Positions 34,101 to 44,703 of a DNA stretch of 64,000 bases are shown here, piece by piece. Source of the stretch: Vishniacozyma victoriae (taxonomy: Eukaryota; Basidiomycota; Tremellomycetes; Tremellales; Bulleribasidiaceae); assembly GCA_017654735.1 (NCBI GenBank), contig JADPYG010000088.1, positions 558,001 to 622,000 of the forward strand, read 5' to 3'. Both the position numbers and the translations under genes were made by a program. Within the stretch, counting starts at the first letter, position 1. Each line of letters starts with the position of its first letter. The notes under the pieces were generated by a model. That model did no database searches. It was not told the origin of the DNA and saw only the letters and a list, made by a program, of their open reading frames with translations.

Positions 34101-35406
34101 ACAACACATCTCCTGGGCGAGTGTCACTGCAAGAATCGAACCGAGCTAGTCATTCGATCCATGGTTGAGGGCGTCTGCTTGTTGATTTTTGCCAACTGGT
34201 CTGAACCAGACAAGTGTGATTGGAAAGTACTGAGCGGTGTGCCGCCAAGGCGGCATGAAGAAGGCCCGAACTGCTTCATGCCCGAATCAATGCGCAAGGA
34301 TACCAACAGACTCTACTACTTTTCGTACGTCACATACATCGATGTTGATGGCTTCGCTGAACGACAGGCGCGAAGCGCGCATCATTGCCGCGGAGGCAAC
34401 GATACTCCCCACCTTTCGGGAAATACTATCTCGACATCGGCCGGACCTATATCGACACGAAGTAGCCCAGGCTACCCACGCATGCGCGACAGTCATGGAA
34501 AGGCATCGAAAGCTCGATGCGACTTACTACAGGAAGTTGACGGCGGCTCCGGGCGAGGACCCATTGGCGTTTCTCGACGACATCAACGGCTCTGGAAGAG
34601 ATCTGGCCGAGTCGAGCACACCCTCTGGACTGCAACCCTCCGCATTTGTTATCGAGCTGGCCATCTCCCTTTGCTTTCCGAACAGGCTTAGGGTCTACAA
34701 CAAACCCGGCGCATACTTTTACACCCCTGCTCAGAAGACCGAATTAATTGCTGTCGCCCACGAACTCGTATCACGATTAGAGGTCAACATGAAATCCGAT
34801 TCCCCTGTCTTCGCAAAATGTCTAGATGACCTCAAGACGCTGCTTACGAAAAGATTCTCATCTGCTCTTTCGGCAATGAGACTCAAAGAGTTTCGGACCA
34901 TGTTTCCCGCTCCGGGTTCGGATTGTTTTCTGGCGACCCTTCCGCTACTCAAGGAAATCGATGTTCAACCTACCATGCTCACAATTGGGAAGTTCGCATT
35001 CGAGCGTATAGCTGCCAATCACACCAGATATATAAGCCAAGCCCATCTCGAGCGGTGGTCGATAGCATGGATCCATCACAATAATACCGAAGACAAAAAG
35101 CTGGCCGAGAAGCTCGATTTGACTCCATTGGATGGCCGATTGCTGGATTTCTCTCGGCAGATCCTTCAGATGCTTGATCTTCATTTGCGCGTGTATAGGG
35201 ATATCTATCTTGGCAAGGGGATGTTGACGGGGTCGGGAAGGCTTTCGCTGTTTGAGAAGAAACAAGGGGAGAGAAGGAGAAAGGCGGCGAATCTCGTGAA
35301 TGAGCGTCGCGTCGAACATCTACCGACGAGACTGATGGAATTGACGGCACCGACGGCACCGACGGGACAGACGAGACCTCCTTCGGCGAACTCTAATATC
35401 CAATAG
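31141..35406 (+). CDS. SOK1: Sok1/Tcp11-domain regulator
   Basis: Tcp11-family protein. Yeast Sok1 is a high-copy suppressor of cAMP-dependent kinase loss. Exons 31141-33481, 33529-33872, 33915-34324 and 34368-35406 sum to 1,378 codons with perfect frame. The first 400 residues are Ser/Thr/Pro-rich and disordered. A conserved basic block follows (KENYNVRPLKRAW...KKGRFIKFALRRKDLKQRRRR) and a short Pro-rich repeat (TTGPTPVPPVRGQ, repeated with truncated forms). The Tcp11 domain begins near residue 840 and shows the family core LANSMKSYCAPERDADVDKM...GIEAIKTCFDILLQM and later FREILSRHRPDLYRHEVAQA. The last residues, MELTAPTAPTGQ, are duplicated downstream of the stop. It is probably a nutrient or cAMP signalling component; the exact role in this organism is unknown. 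Confidence 0.85.
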
Positions 35407-35585
35407 GGGTCGGGACAGGAGTACTGGACTATGTCAATCGGATTGGATGCTGGAACCGATGGAATTGACAGCACCGACGGCCCCGACGAGAGCGACGAAA
35501 TCAACGGAATCTCCTTCGGCGAACTGTAACATCGAATAGGGGTCGGGACAAGAGGACTTAGCTGTGTATAATCGGATTGTATGAT
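35334..35585. repeat. Tandem duplication of the Sok1 gene 3' end
   Basis: Copy 1 (35334-35450) covers the last codons, the stop TAG and some 3' flank. Copy 2 (35458-35585) repeats it imperfectly: ATGGAATTGACAGCACCGAC, CTCCTTCGGCGAACT, AATAGGGGTCGGGACA and ATCGGATTG recur in the same order with point changes and a small insertion. Confidence 0.85.
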
Positions 35586-35760
35586 GGAGAGTGTGGGGGT
35601 TCAAGGTTGGTACTTTGTTGTACGACAAATCATTTAGACATTTACATCAATAGCATTTTTTTTAGTGTGGTCGTGAGCATGGCGTGTGTAATTAGTATAT
35701 ATAATTAGTATATTGTCCATTATTTAATCTATGTAGCATTTTCATCATCATCATCTACAC

Positions 35761-35990
35761 CATCATGTGGGCATACTTCCAAATACCGATCGCCCGTCTA
35801 TAGTAGGAAGGAGTATAGCCTTCACCACCACATCTTGTACATCCCCCTCGTCGGAAAAGTACAGCTTCCATTACGATTTCAATGTAAAGTACCCATCATG
35901 ACCGTCATGTGGACACACTTCCAAATACCAATTGCCCGTCCAGGAGTGTAGCTTTCACCATCACATCCAACATCTCCCCCTGATCGACAG
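35761..35990. repeat. Duplicated 3' end of the amidohydrolase gene
   Basis: 35761-35855 is a diverged copy of 35903-35990, the last coding segment of the minus-strand amidohydrolase. Shared blocks in order include TCATGTGG, ACTTCCAAATACC, GCCCGTC and ATCTCCCCCT/CATCCCCCTC. On the minus strand the outer copy still reads DEGDVQDVVVKAILL...DGRSVFGSMPT then stop, parallel to the real end DQGEMLDVMVKATLLDGQLV FGSVST. It looks like the remnant of a tandem paralogue or a partial duplication. Confidence 0.8.
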
Positions 35991-38355
35991 TCATGAGATC
36001 ATCATCCCAGATGACCGCATCGAATCGTTTGCCGGGTGTTAATGATCCGGTCGTATTCGAATATCCAGCATATGCGGCTGTTTGTAAGCTTTTGCATTCG
36101 ATATGAGATATCACTCACCATCAACAGTCAATCCTCTCAGTGACTCCTCTCGAGTCAATTTCATATTAGCATACCAGCCTTCTGGACCATGTGGGGATGT
36201 CCCCGATTCCGATAAACGAGTGACAGCGGCGTAAAAGCCTTTCAGGGGATTTATCGATTCCACTGGGAAATCGGATCCTAGCGCTATACGACCGCCGTTG
36301 CTGATATCAGCCAAATCTGGGGTTGGCCAGTTAGACTCACTCTAAGAACGTCCTCGCTGCATATGCACCTTTTAAGCGGTCTTCGCCCTAATCGTTAGTC
36401 CGGCTTACTCATGGCAGCAATAGCTTACTAGACGATCAATGGCATACCACATCTACCCATTAGCTTTTTGACCCCTAAGTACGAAGGGAGTGCAAGCTTA
36501 CATCAGAAGTAGCGTGAGTAGGCTGATAACTTCCTATAGCCCCTAGATCCGTTGCCCTCTTCACATCTTCCACACGCATGATTTGGGCGTGTTCAAGTCT
36601 GAAATGAGGTTCTGATTTCGCTTGGGCGTCGGAGCCGATTATCGATTCTATGGCATCTAGGATGATCTTGTTGGCTCGGTCTCCTATCCCGTGGATGTTC
36701 TACTTGTTAGCTGTCGACGACTTGGGCGACCTAGCTAACCTACCACTTGCCAGCCCTGCTATCAGCTTTTGTTTCAAGTTCTGGCAAGGACTTACGTTCT
36801 CATAGTACTGACGAATCAGTGGTTCCCAGTCCTCCTCTGGTCTAATCAAGAATCCCCTCGAGCCGGGTTTGTCGGAATAATCGTCAATGAGAGCCGCTCC
36901 GCGTGAGCCCAGAGCGCCATCACCAAAAAGCTTGGCTGAGCGGAATGTATATCGCCCATCTACTTTTTAGCTCCTAGATCGTCCTGACCAAACGAGCTTA
37001 CCTTGGGCATTGTAAACCTTTTCTACCTCGTTACCGCAATATGGGGCTGTGTCTCCACAATGAAGCTAAGCATAAGCAACGTCATGACGAGGACTAATGT
37101 GCTAACCATAGCATATATATGCAATCCAAGCTTCCCCTCATCCGCCATACTACCTCGTCAGCTCAACATACGTATCATGTAGGGCTTACGCCTTGTAGAA
37201 TGCCAGATCAGCCTTAGGGGCACGAGCATCATGTATTCCCACCAAGCCTTTACTGACTGCATCGGCAGTTGCTATTCCCAAAAAAGCTTCTCGCTGGATA
37301 TCCGTCCATGGCGGTCGGATAGCGTCGATTAATCCAATTGCATTATCGACCTACCATCAGCACTGCGAGTGATTTGGACGTACAAAGACACCAGTGGGCT
37401 TTCCGGATGCATCACGGACGATCTCACCTCCATCTATAGTATCTGGTAATTCCCCCAGGAGGGTCAAAATAGCAGGTGACACCCATTCAGCATGGATATC
37501 GATTCTAGCGAGAGAAATTGGTAAGCCTTTGAGGAGGGGTGATGCATCCAGATCAGCCTGATTCATCAGCTACGCCCTCAGATCTGTGTTGGAGTAGCTG
37601 ATAGACTTACGGCTGTTGGGTATTCCTTTACGTTCCAGATATTCTGGTCCCATCCCATACCCTCTACCCAGGCTCCGGTGGGGAGTGAGCTGTAATTGGC
37701 AGAGACGAATTGCTCGACTCGGCTGACAACTTCTTGGACCGACTTTGAACCTGCGAGAGGTAGTTGCGAGTAGTAGCCGTATAATAGAGGATGGCCGTGA
37801 GCATCTATCAGTCCCTGTGATTCAGCTTGATACGCGTGGACGTCATGTAGCTTACGGGAGTCATGGTGTGTCCTGGCGGTAGGTAGATGATCTGTAGACC
37901 GCCTGCTTTACGGACTGCTTCGGGCGAGCCATCAACGGCCCCAATGGTAGCTTTGTCTCCCCATTTCCTCCGTATTCGAGCTACCATTAGCTCTTTCTCT
38001 ACCGATACGTACCAAGACTGCCTGTATCCACCACCTCCTTCCTGCCTACTACGACACATTCTACTGCCCCGACACCTCCCTCCTCCGGCACGGTATACAC
38101 CTTCTTGCCCTCATTCGAGCATATGGCGTACCATTCTGGAAGATCCCCTTTGCCCACTTGGTAGATTGTAGCCTTGGAGCTATGTCGCTGATTATTGGCA
38201 TAGAGGATGAAACATGCCAAAATAAGGAGCGTGATTGAGATATGTATATGCCTGGTCGGACGGCTTGGAGGTGGTCTTGGAGTCTTTTGATATTTACTAG
38301 GCTGGTTTTGAGGCTTGTCTATACCCGATACTTGCCTCTGTCTTAGCTCTGCCAT
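35905..38355 (-). CDS. Membrane-anchored amidohydrolase, YtcJ/amidohydrolase_3 family
   Basis: ATG at 38355, stop TGA at 35905. Thirteen introns of 32-55 nt give about 630 residues. The N-terminus has a basic cytosolic stretch, then one hydrophobic segment (ISITLLILACFILYA), a likely type II signal anchor that would place the enzyme in the lumen or outside the membrane. Metal-site motifs in order: LIDAHGHPLLYGYY (HxH), SAKLFGDGALGSRGA (candidate carboxylated Lys), WQVNIHGIGDRAN, RLEHAQI and ALGSDFPVES. These match the YtcJ group, whose members hydrolyse N-formyl or other amide bonds; the substrate here cannot be told. Exon GWQV is only 12 nt (36744-36755). The C-terminal end is duplicated further downstream. 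Convergent with the Sok1 gene. Confidence 0.85.
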
Positions 38356-38574
38356 GGTGGGGGTCGTATGGGCAATTAGGAGGATATCTAGTGAACCACC
38401 TCCACCCTAGATTAATAGTTTAGATTTCCCACGGTCAATGGTGTTTGTATTGTAAAATGATTCCGCTCTCTCCTTTCTCCCTTGACCGCCTCTCTTGCCC
38501 TCACTCTACCTATTATCTACTCTATACTCTATATACTCTACCTATTACATATCACACCAACTCAGTTAGCTAAC

Positions 38575-40696
38575 ATGTCAGTCAAGCAAGAAGAATATCA
38601 CGATGATCTATACGGTGGTAAGTCTCTCCGACCGCGAGGGTGGCCATCACGAGGTCATATCACAAAGAGGCACCACGCCGCGCCTTCTCACACACACAAC
38701 ACCCTTGCTGACCATCAGATCTCGACCTAGAGGATATCGATGCCACTCAGCTAGACCAGGAGCTCAACGAGCCTCCTGAGCCCGAAGCGCCAATCCCAAC
38801 GCCAGTACCTGCTGCGCAACAGAATGTTTCACACAGTTACGGCCAATCAGCCCCACAGGGCGATAACGGTAACGGTAGTGGGAATGGCAACTATGGACAA
38901 AACCAGAACCAGGGTCAAAACCAAAACCAAGGTCAAGGACAATACAACTTTGGCTCAACTGGTCAGAATGCAGGATGGAGTGATGCTGGACAAGGAGGTG
39001 GGATGAAATCAGGTGATGTTCCTGATGAGGGGTTAGTTGTTTTTTTCCTTTATTCCTGAGTCGTCTCTATTCTCGTCATAATCTACAATCGTTATCAAGT
39101 CGTCGTATCAAGAGGTAAAAGTAGACTTTACCCGTATAACCACACGCCCAATGGCGGTGGGCAGAGATAGCTCTACGATAGTCGATATCTACCTACCTAC
39201 CTATCTACCTACCTACCATATTTCTTCATTCATATCGTGGTAGGCCGTACAAAAGAACTGTAACTGATGCGATGTACCTTTTTGTTCAACACCAACCCAT
39301 TATTTCATATACATACGATACACCACACCTATACTCTCTGACGTATGACCTTTCCTATCAAACAGAAAAATGTTCATTGGAGGTCTTAACTGGGAGACGA
39401 CGGATGGTAGGTCACTAATGATCGATTGTCTTCTCTATGTTGACAAGCCAGAGGGCCTGAAAGCCTACATGGGTCAATTCGGAGAGATCGATTCGGCTAC
39501 CATCATGCGAGATCCTTCTGGTCGATCTAGAGGATTCGCCTTCTTGACTTACTCGAATGTATCGAGTGTCAACAAGGTCATGGAGCAAGTTCACCATCTC
39601 GACGGCAAGCAGGTGAGTCTCTAGCAGTAAACATGTCGAGCACATCCCCTGATTCCAGATTGACCCCAAGCGAGCAATCCCCCGAGCTGAGCACGAGAAG
39701 ACGGCCAAGGTGTTCGTTGGTGGTCTAGCAGCTGGTGTTACTTCTGAATCACTCAAGATCTTCTTGTCCCAATTTGGAGAAGTTCACGATGCTACCGTCA
39801 TGTACGACCGTGAGACGAACCGAAGTAAAGGGTTCGCATTCGCAACATTTGCCGATGAGGAAAGTGTCCCTATCGCCATGGCTGCTAGTGGTATTGAACT
39901 CGAAGGAAAAGCTGTCAGTTCCCTTCTTTGGAATACTGAGGTGTGCTTATGTCTAGATTGAAATCAAGAAAGCTCAACCAAGAGGATCAGGTAACTTGGT
40001 AAAGAACTTTAATGGCCCACAAGGAGGTGGAGGTGGTGGAAATAGGTTCAACGGTAATGCAGGAAATAACATGGGAGGAGGCATGATGGGTATGGGCGGT
40101 GGAGGTGGGGGTGGATTCGATCCTAATGCCATGGCAATGATGTATCAGAACATGATGAAGGGCCAAGGAGGGGGAATGGGTGGTGGAATGGGAATGGGTT
40201 TCGATCCCAGTGCAATGGCCATGATGTATCAGAACATGATGAAGAGTGAGTCACGTCTCAAATTCCCATTTGAAAGGTGCCAAGAACTGATGAAAGACAT
40301 GGCGGGAATGAACGCACCAGCAATCAACCCAAATATGGCCATGCGAAATGGTGGAATGGGAATGATGGGCAATATGGGTGGAATGGGAATGGGAGGTATG
40401 GGTATGGGAGGAATGGGCAACATGGGAATGATGGGTAACATGGGTATGATGGGAAATAACATGGGCGCAGGCGGATCCATGGGTCGTGTACGTTCCCTCT
40501 CTTACTTGATGGACAAGAACTAATCAAATAGCCACAGGGAGGAATGGGACGTGGGAATATCCCAAATGCACCAAGAGGTCCAGCCGCCATGCGAGGTGGA
40601 GATACAACACCGGGTGGAAGTAGTACTGGAGGAGGAGGTGGAGCTGGAGCTCAGCGATACTCAACACAGGGTAATGCTAGGGCTAAACCATATTAG
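38575..40696 (+). CDS. Hrp1/hnRNP A-like two-RRM RNA-binding protein
   Basis: ATG at 38575 begins MSVKQEEYHDDLYGD, like the acidic start of yeast Hrp1 (cleavage factor IB, mRNA 3' end formation and export). A Gln/Asn/Gly-rich segment follows. RRM1 starts KMFIGGLNWETTDEGLKAYM with RNP1 SRGFAFLTY. RRM2 starts KVFVGGLAAGVTSESLKIFL with RNP1 SKGFAFATF. The C-terminal tail is dominated by Gly/Met repeats (GGMGMGGMGN type) and two copies of FDPxAMAMMYQNMMK, ending in NARAKPY and TAG at 40694. Seven introns join in frame. The intron between the N-terminal segment and RRM1 (about 39033-39366, 334 nt) is far longer than its neighbours and holds a CTAC repeat. It could equally be a Musashi/DAZAP-like protein. 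Confidence 0.88.
39189..39216. repeat. (CTAC)n microsatellite in a long intron
   Basis: Imperfect tetranucleotide run with one ATCT interruption, inside the 334-nt intron of the Hrp1-like gene. CUAC-rich RNA could bind KH or RRM proteins, but no such role is shown. Confidence 0.8.
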
Positions 40697-40835
40697 TCAT
40701 GGTAGTGTAGATAAGAACATAAACTCTCGGGCTCGACCACATTTGCATGTATATTATTTCAATGGGCAATGCGCATGTTCATGATGCTGTGATGGTATTG
40801 ATGATGGTATTTTTTCTGAGGTGCCTATTGTATAG

Positions 40836-42998
40836 CTAGACAGCGCCCATTCTCGACATCTTCTTATCATGCCCTCTTGTCCTCGCGGCATTCGAGTGTC
40901 CCCTCGATCCTTTATTTCCACCTCTCCCTCTACCTCCTCCACCTCTTCCCCCTCTACTACCCTCCCCTCCCTCACTGCCGCCACCGCCGCCGCCACCTCC
41001 CTCACCACCCCTACCGCCCCCGCCACCTCCACGTCCTCCACTCCCTCCCCCTCTTCCGCTCGATCCACTCGAACTAGCAGGTGGATCACCGCGCACGCTC
41101 ACAGTGACTCCATCTCCGTTACTTGAACCACCTTTACTACCTCCACTTCTACCTTTCCCGCCCTTGGGGAGGTAGACGTGGTAATCCTGTGGAATCACTT
41201 GATGACGACCGAGAATTGCATCTTTATGTGGCTACCTGTCAGTCCCATTTCTTTCAAAACCTAAACACAATGAGAGAGGATTGAGCGAATTTGGCAGGAA
41301 GGGTAGAAAAGGGAGGAAGGCTGAAAACGTACATTACGCTCAAGCATAACCCTCCATCCCTCCAATTGCCCATCATCCATTCCAGTCCTGTCTCTCAATT
41401 TGATCCGACCCTCTGATCTCCTCGTTGCCGAGTCTCGGTCGAAAATAGCAGGATTTGTGAGGTACGATAATTCAAGTTTGATCTGTAAATCCGGATCGTA
41501 AGTTTGTTCTTTACTCGGTCTTCTCGTTTTCTGGAATCAGCTCTGTTCCTCTTTTGAAATGAAGAACAGAGGTGGGGACTTACATCAACGATTTTATCTG
41601 AATCACCTTCAATATCTTCATCACCACTTGCATCTCCCTCTCCTACAACCCTCACCCGACTGACATCTTCCTCATCATGATCGTGATCATCATATTGTCG
41701 CCTACTTCTTGATGGTTCACCTCTCGCCTCGGCTAGAGCTCGTTCTTGCTCTTCAGCCTCGATAGCTTGGTTTTCTACTAATCTAAAGATCGAGTCTCTT
41801 AGGTGATTTGGTATTCCAGCTCCACCGAGAGTAGCGATCGCTTCGTCGCTGAACATTAGCCCACACCCTAAGAGAACCTAGATTGTGATGGACGTACGAA
41901 TGATCTTTAATTTTCAATCTCGAGAAATCAATCTTTTCATCTTGCCATATATTTCTCCTCTCCACCTTCCTGGTATTTCCATTCGCCTTGGTACCAGATC
42001 CCTCGGCCTGATCACCCAATCCAGAATGATCCATTACCAACGCCCTCAATTCTCTGAGTTCCGAGGGGAGATTGAATCCGCCCGCTAAGATAGCTTCTAC
42101 CAATGGTTGTGGTGATCCGGCGTATGTCGGGTGATTTAGAGCTTGAGATAGAAGGTCGGAAGAGATATATGGGAATAATGAAACCATGTTTTGGACCGCC
42201 TATCATTAGCCCCGTGTCCCCTCATCGAAGGAGAAAAAGACTTACTCCAATACTAGCTCGTTCATTCTGGAACCTCTCCAATAACCTTAGTACATCCTCT
42301 GATAATTCCCCACCTTCAAACACAGTCTCGTAATCCTGTCTGATCGGGGCGTCCACAAATGCCCTCCCTGTCTCTGCCCCCAACCTCGAAGTGATAGGAC
42401 CAAGAAATATCTTTATAGTATCCTCATTCCCCGCTGAGGCGTTCATGATTCGATGAACGATCAACATGATCTCTTCTTTCAATCTGATCCCATCGTCACC
42501 TCGTAGTCTTGGGTAGAGGTCCTTGAAGGCGGTTATTATTGATTTAGCTTCAATGACCGCTAGAGTCAGGATATCTTCATGAGACCTGATCAATCCCGCT
42601 AGAGCTTTTATTGTCGGACCCACTTCCTTCACTGATTGAGTCGATAGTCGTGAGACGAGCGAATTGAGGATAGTCCCGAAGCCCTCGAGTAAATCGCCTT
42701 GAGCATCGATCCTCCTGGTCAAAATGGTCGAAATGGCATTCCCATGATTTGGGTATGCCCATACTAAATCACAGAGTAATGAACAATCAAGTTCGTGGGT
42801 GGTTGATAAGCGTAAAGCGGTTGATAATGGTTTTGTAGGTGATGAATGGGATTTGGTATGAAGAGATTGATATGCTAGGATATGAAGGGTTGTGCGTAGT
42901 ATCGAGATATTTGGGAGGTGGAGCTGTGGGATGAGAGCTGATAGGATTCGATCGTGTAGTTCAGGAGGGGGTAGCGAGGAGGGTAGAGGGAGTGTCAT
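40836..42998 (-). CDS. Cue3/ASCC2-like ribosome-quality-control factor
   Basis: Yeast Cue3 (Rqt3) and animal ASCC2 are ubiquitin-binding subunits of the RQT/ASC-1 complex that splits collided ribosomes. ATG at 42998 (MTLPLPSSLPPPELHDR). A long helical N-terminal region precedes the CUE domain (SLFPYISSDLLSQALNHP...LVEAILAGGFNLPSEL). The characteristic C-terminal block is NPAIFDRDSATRRSEGRIKL then DRTGMDDGQLEGWRVMLERN joined over an intron to PHKDAILGRHQ. The protein ends in a large RGG/Gly-rich tail and a basic KKMSRMGAV, stop at 40836. Introns lie at about 42201-42245, 41850-41898, 41534-41584 and 41233-41330. The RGG tail is longer than I expect for the family. Confidence 0.85.
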
Positions 42999-43293
42999 CG
43001 TGATACAGAAAGAGGTGTGTGAGTAAATGAGGTTAGGGCGTAAATTCAAGTCATTCCGACATTTCGAGTGGTGGAGGTGGATCTCGGATCCGAGTATTCT
43101 GCACATGTGATCAGTGATCCGACCGGTCATCTGCACGGGTGACGAAGATTGCATCTCCCGATGGAAGGAAGACTGCGCATCGGACAAAGAGTTGATCGTG
43201 ACTTCTGCATGCAATGACAACTATGGGTATCCCTAAATTCGAGAATATGCTATATGCGCCTATGTACAAATATGATGTTTCCCCTCACTATAC

Positions 43294-44202
43294 TTAATCC
43301 TCCCGTATCTGACCCAAGAAATCCTTTTTGATCGTACCGATCGCAAAGATTTCATTCTGCTCCATCCTGCATCCTACCAGTTGTATACGGACTTTGGTAT
43401 CTTTCTGGATAATTTCATCGTTTGATCGATAACATTGTGGAGATGCGTTTGGGTCGAATTTCATATCTGCGTGTACGAGCTATCTATCAGCTTCTCTTCC
43501 ATGAAATGGATATGAAAGGGGAGAGGCGAAGGTGGTATCAGAAAAAATTAGATCAATTACTACAAGATCTCCCAGCATCTTTCAACATGTAGTTTATGTT
43601 GTCCCTATGCTATAGCTCATCATGATATGGGGAAGTGTGTGGTATGTGTTGGAGAGGAGGAAGGACGCTTACATGTGACGAGACAAAGACTTGAAGAGGA
43701 CCGACCATTGCGAAGAAGCCCATCTATCTGTCAGCTCTAGAACGAGGGTTAGATGCGAAGGAGCATACCTTATTCACGTTTGTGACTCGCCCATCCATGA
43801 CTTCACCTTTAAAAGGCTTGAATACAACGGCAGTGTATGAAGTTTTGAACCTCGCCTGACCAGTTGAAGGGAGTACTTTACCCTCCCCAATCGAATTGAT
43901 GCTAATCACCGAAACGATATATCTTACTGTCAGCGCAAGCAACAATGAGGCGTAGGAAAAGACATACCCGTGTTTACCACTACATGTACCTTCGACATCT
44001 TCATATAGCTTTTGCTTGAGATAATCTTCTAGTTGAGCTCCGAAATATGAAGGATGAAGGAGGATGGTATGTGTGAGTTGCCTCTGTAGTCCATACGTTC
44101 GAGTATCGTAATATCATAGAGGAAAGAGGATAGATCAAGAAGAAACCAACGTCAGCTCGCGATAAAAACCTCGCGAGGAGTTGACCTCACGAGAAAGAAC
44201 AT
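43294..44202 (-). CDS. RPB7: RNA polymerase II subunit Rpb7
   Basis: Forms the stalk with Rpb4. ATG at 44202 gives MFFLV. After a long first intron (about 44085-44187) the exon reads QLTHTILLHPSYFGAQLEDY then KQKLYEDVEGTCSGKHG. Following exons give IVSVISINSIGEGKVLPSTG, TAVVFKPFKGEVMDGRVTNV, MGFFAMVGPLQVFVSSH and MKFDPNASPQCYRSND. The end is EIFAIGTIKKDFLGQIRED with TAA at 43294. These are the tip domain and OB/S1-like domain signatures of Rpb7 rather than Rpc25. The exact splice of the first intron is uncertain by two bases (acceptor CAG or CAGAG). Tandem with the Cue3-like gene, divergent from Rax1. Confidence 0.9.
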
Positions 44203-44703
44203 TGTTTTTCCTTGTCTCTTCTCTTATTCTAATAGGGTTGTAATTTCTCTGCCTCCCCTTATTCGACTAGATATTCGTTCGTTCGAGCCAGCGAGCGAAA
44301 AGAGGAGTTGAAACAGAGTAGAGAGCCGTGTGATTATCTCATGAGAGTGAGCAGTGTGGATGTACTGCTGAGGGTGGGTGTGATGGGATATAGGATGGAT
44401 AGGATGAATGGGATAAACAGAATACGATAGAAGGACGTGACTAGGGTTGTTTGGTTTGTTTCGCTATAGGGGACAAGTGATAAGGGATAATTGTATATAC
44501 CACGTCATACCCCTGTGCCTGCAGTGACTTGTTTCAAGTTCAAGTCGACAACTCAGCAAACATTCAACGCGTCGCTATCATCAACTACTCCTTACCGTCT
44601 AAAGGCTACATTAGTCTTCCCAAGCAATCCGGAAATTGTCGAACACGCGTAGCTCACTGCTACGAATCACTAGACCGACTTGCTCGAACCCCACTTCATC
44701 ATC
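44203..44703. promoter_or_regulatory. Divergent intergenic region between RPB7 and the Rax1-like gene
   Basis: 501 bp separate the two ATGs. It contains A/G-rich leader DNA on the + strand next to RPB7 and CGAACGAACGAA-type short repeats near 44276. No gene is seen. Confidence 0.45.

Noticed and set aside
31141..35406. Initially read as an unknown lineage-specific protein or transposon-derived gene
   Set aside because: After splicing, the YCAPERDADVDKM...FDILLQM and RHRPDLYRHEVAQA blocks match the Tcp11/Sok1 family, and no integrase, RT or transposase motif is present.
40836..41140. Plus-strand Ser/Thr/Pro-rich frame opposite the Cue3 C-terminus
   Set aside because: It is the antisense reading of the RGG/Gly-rich tail and lies opposite a supported exon.
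22178..42998. Functional linkage of the two CUE-domain genes (Def1 and Cue3)
   Set aside because: They are 15 kb apart with many unrelated genes between, and the CUE domain is common.
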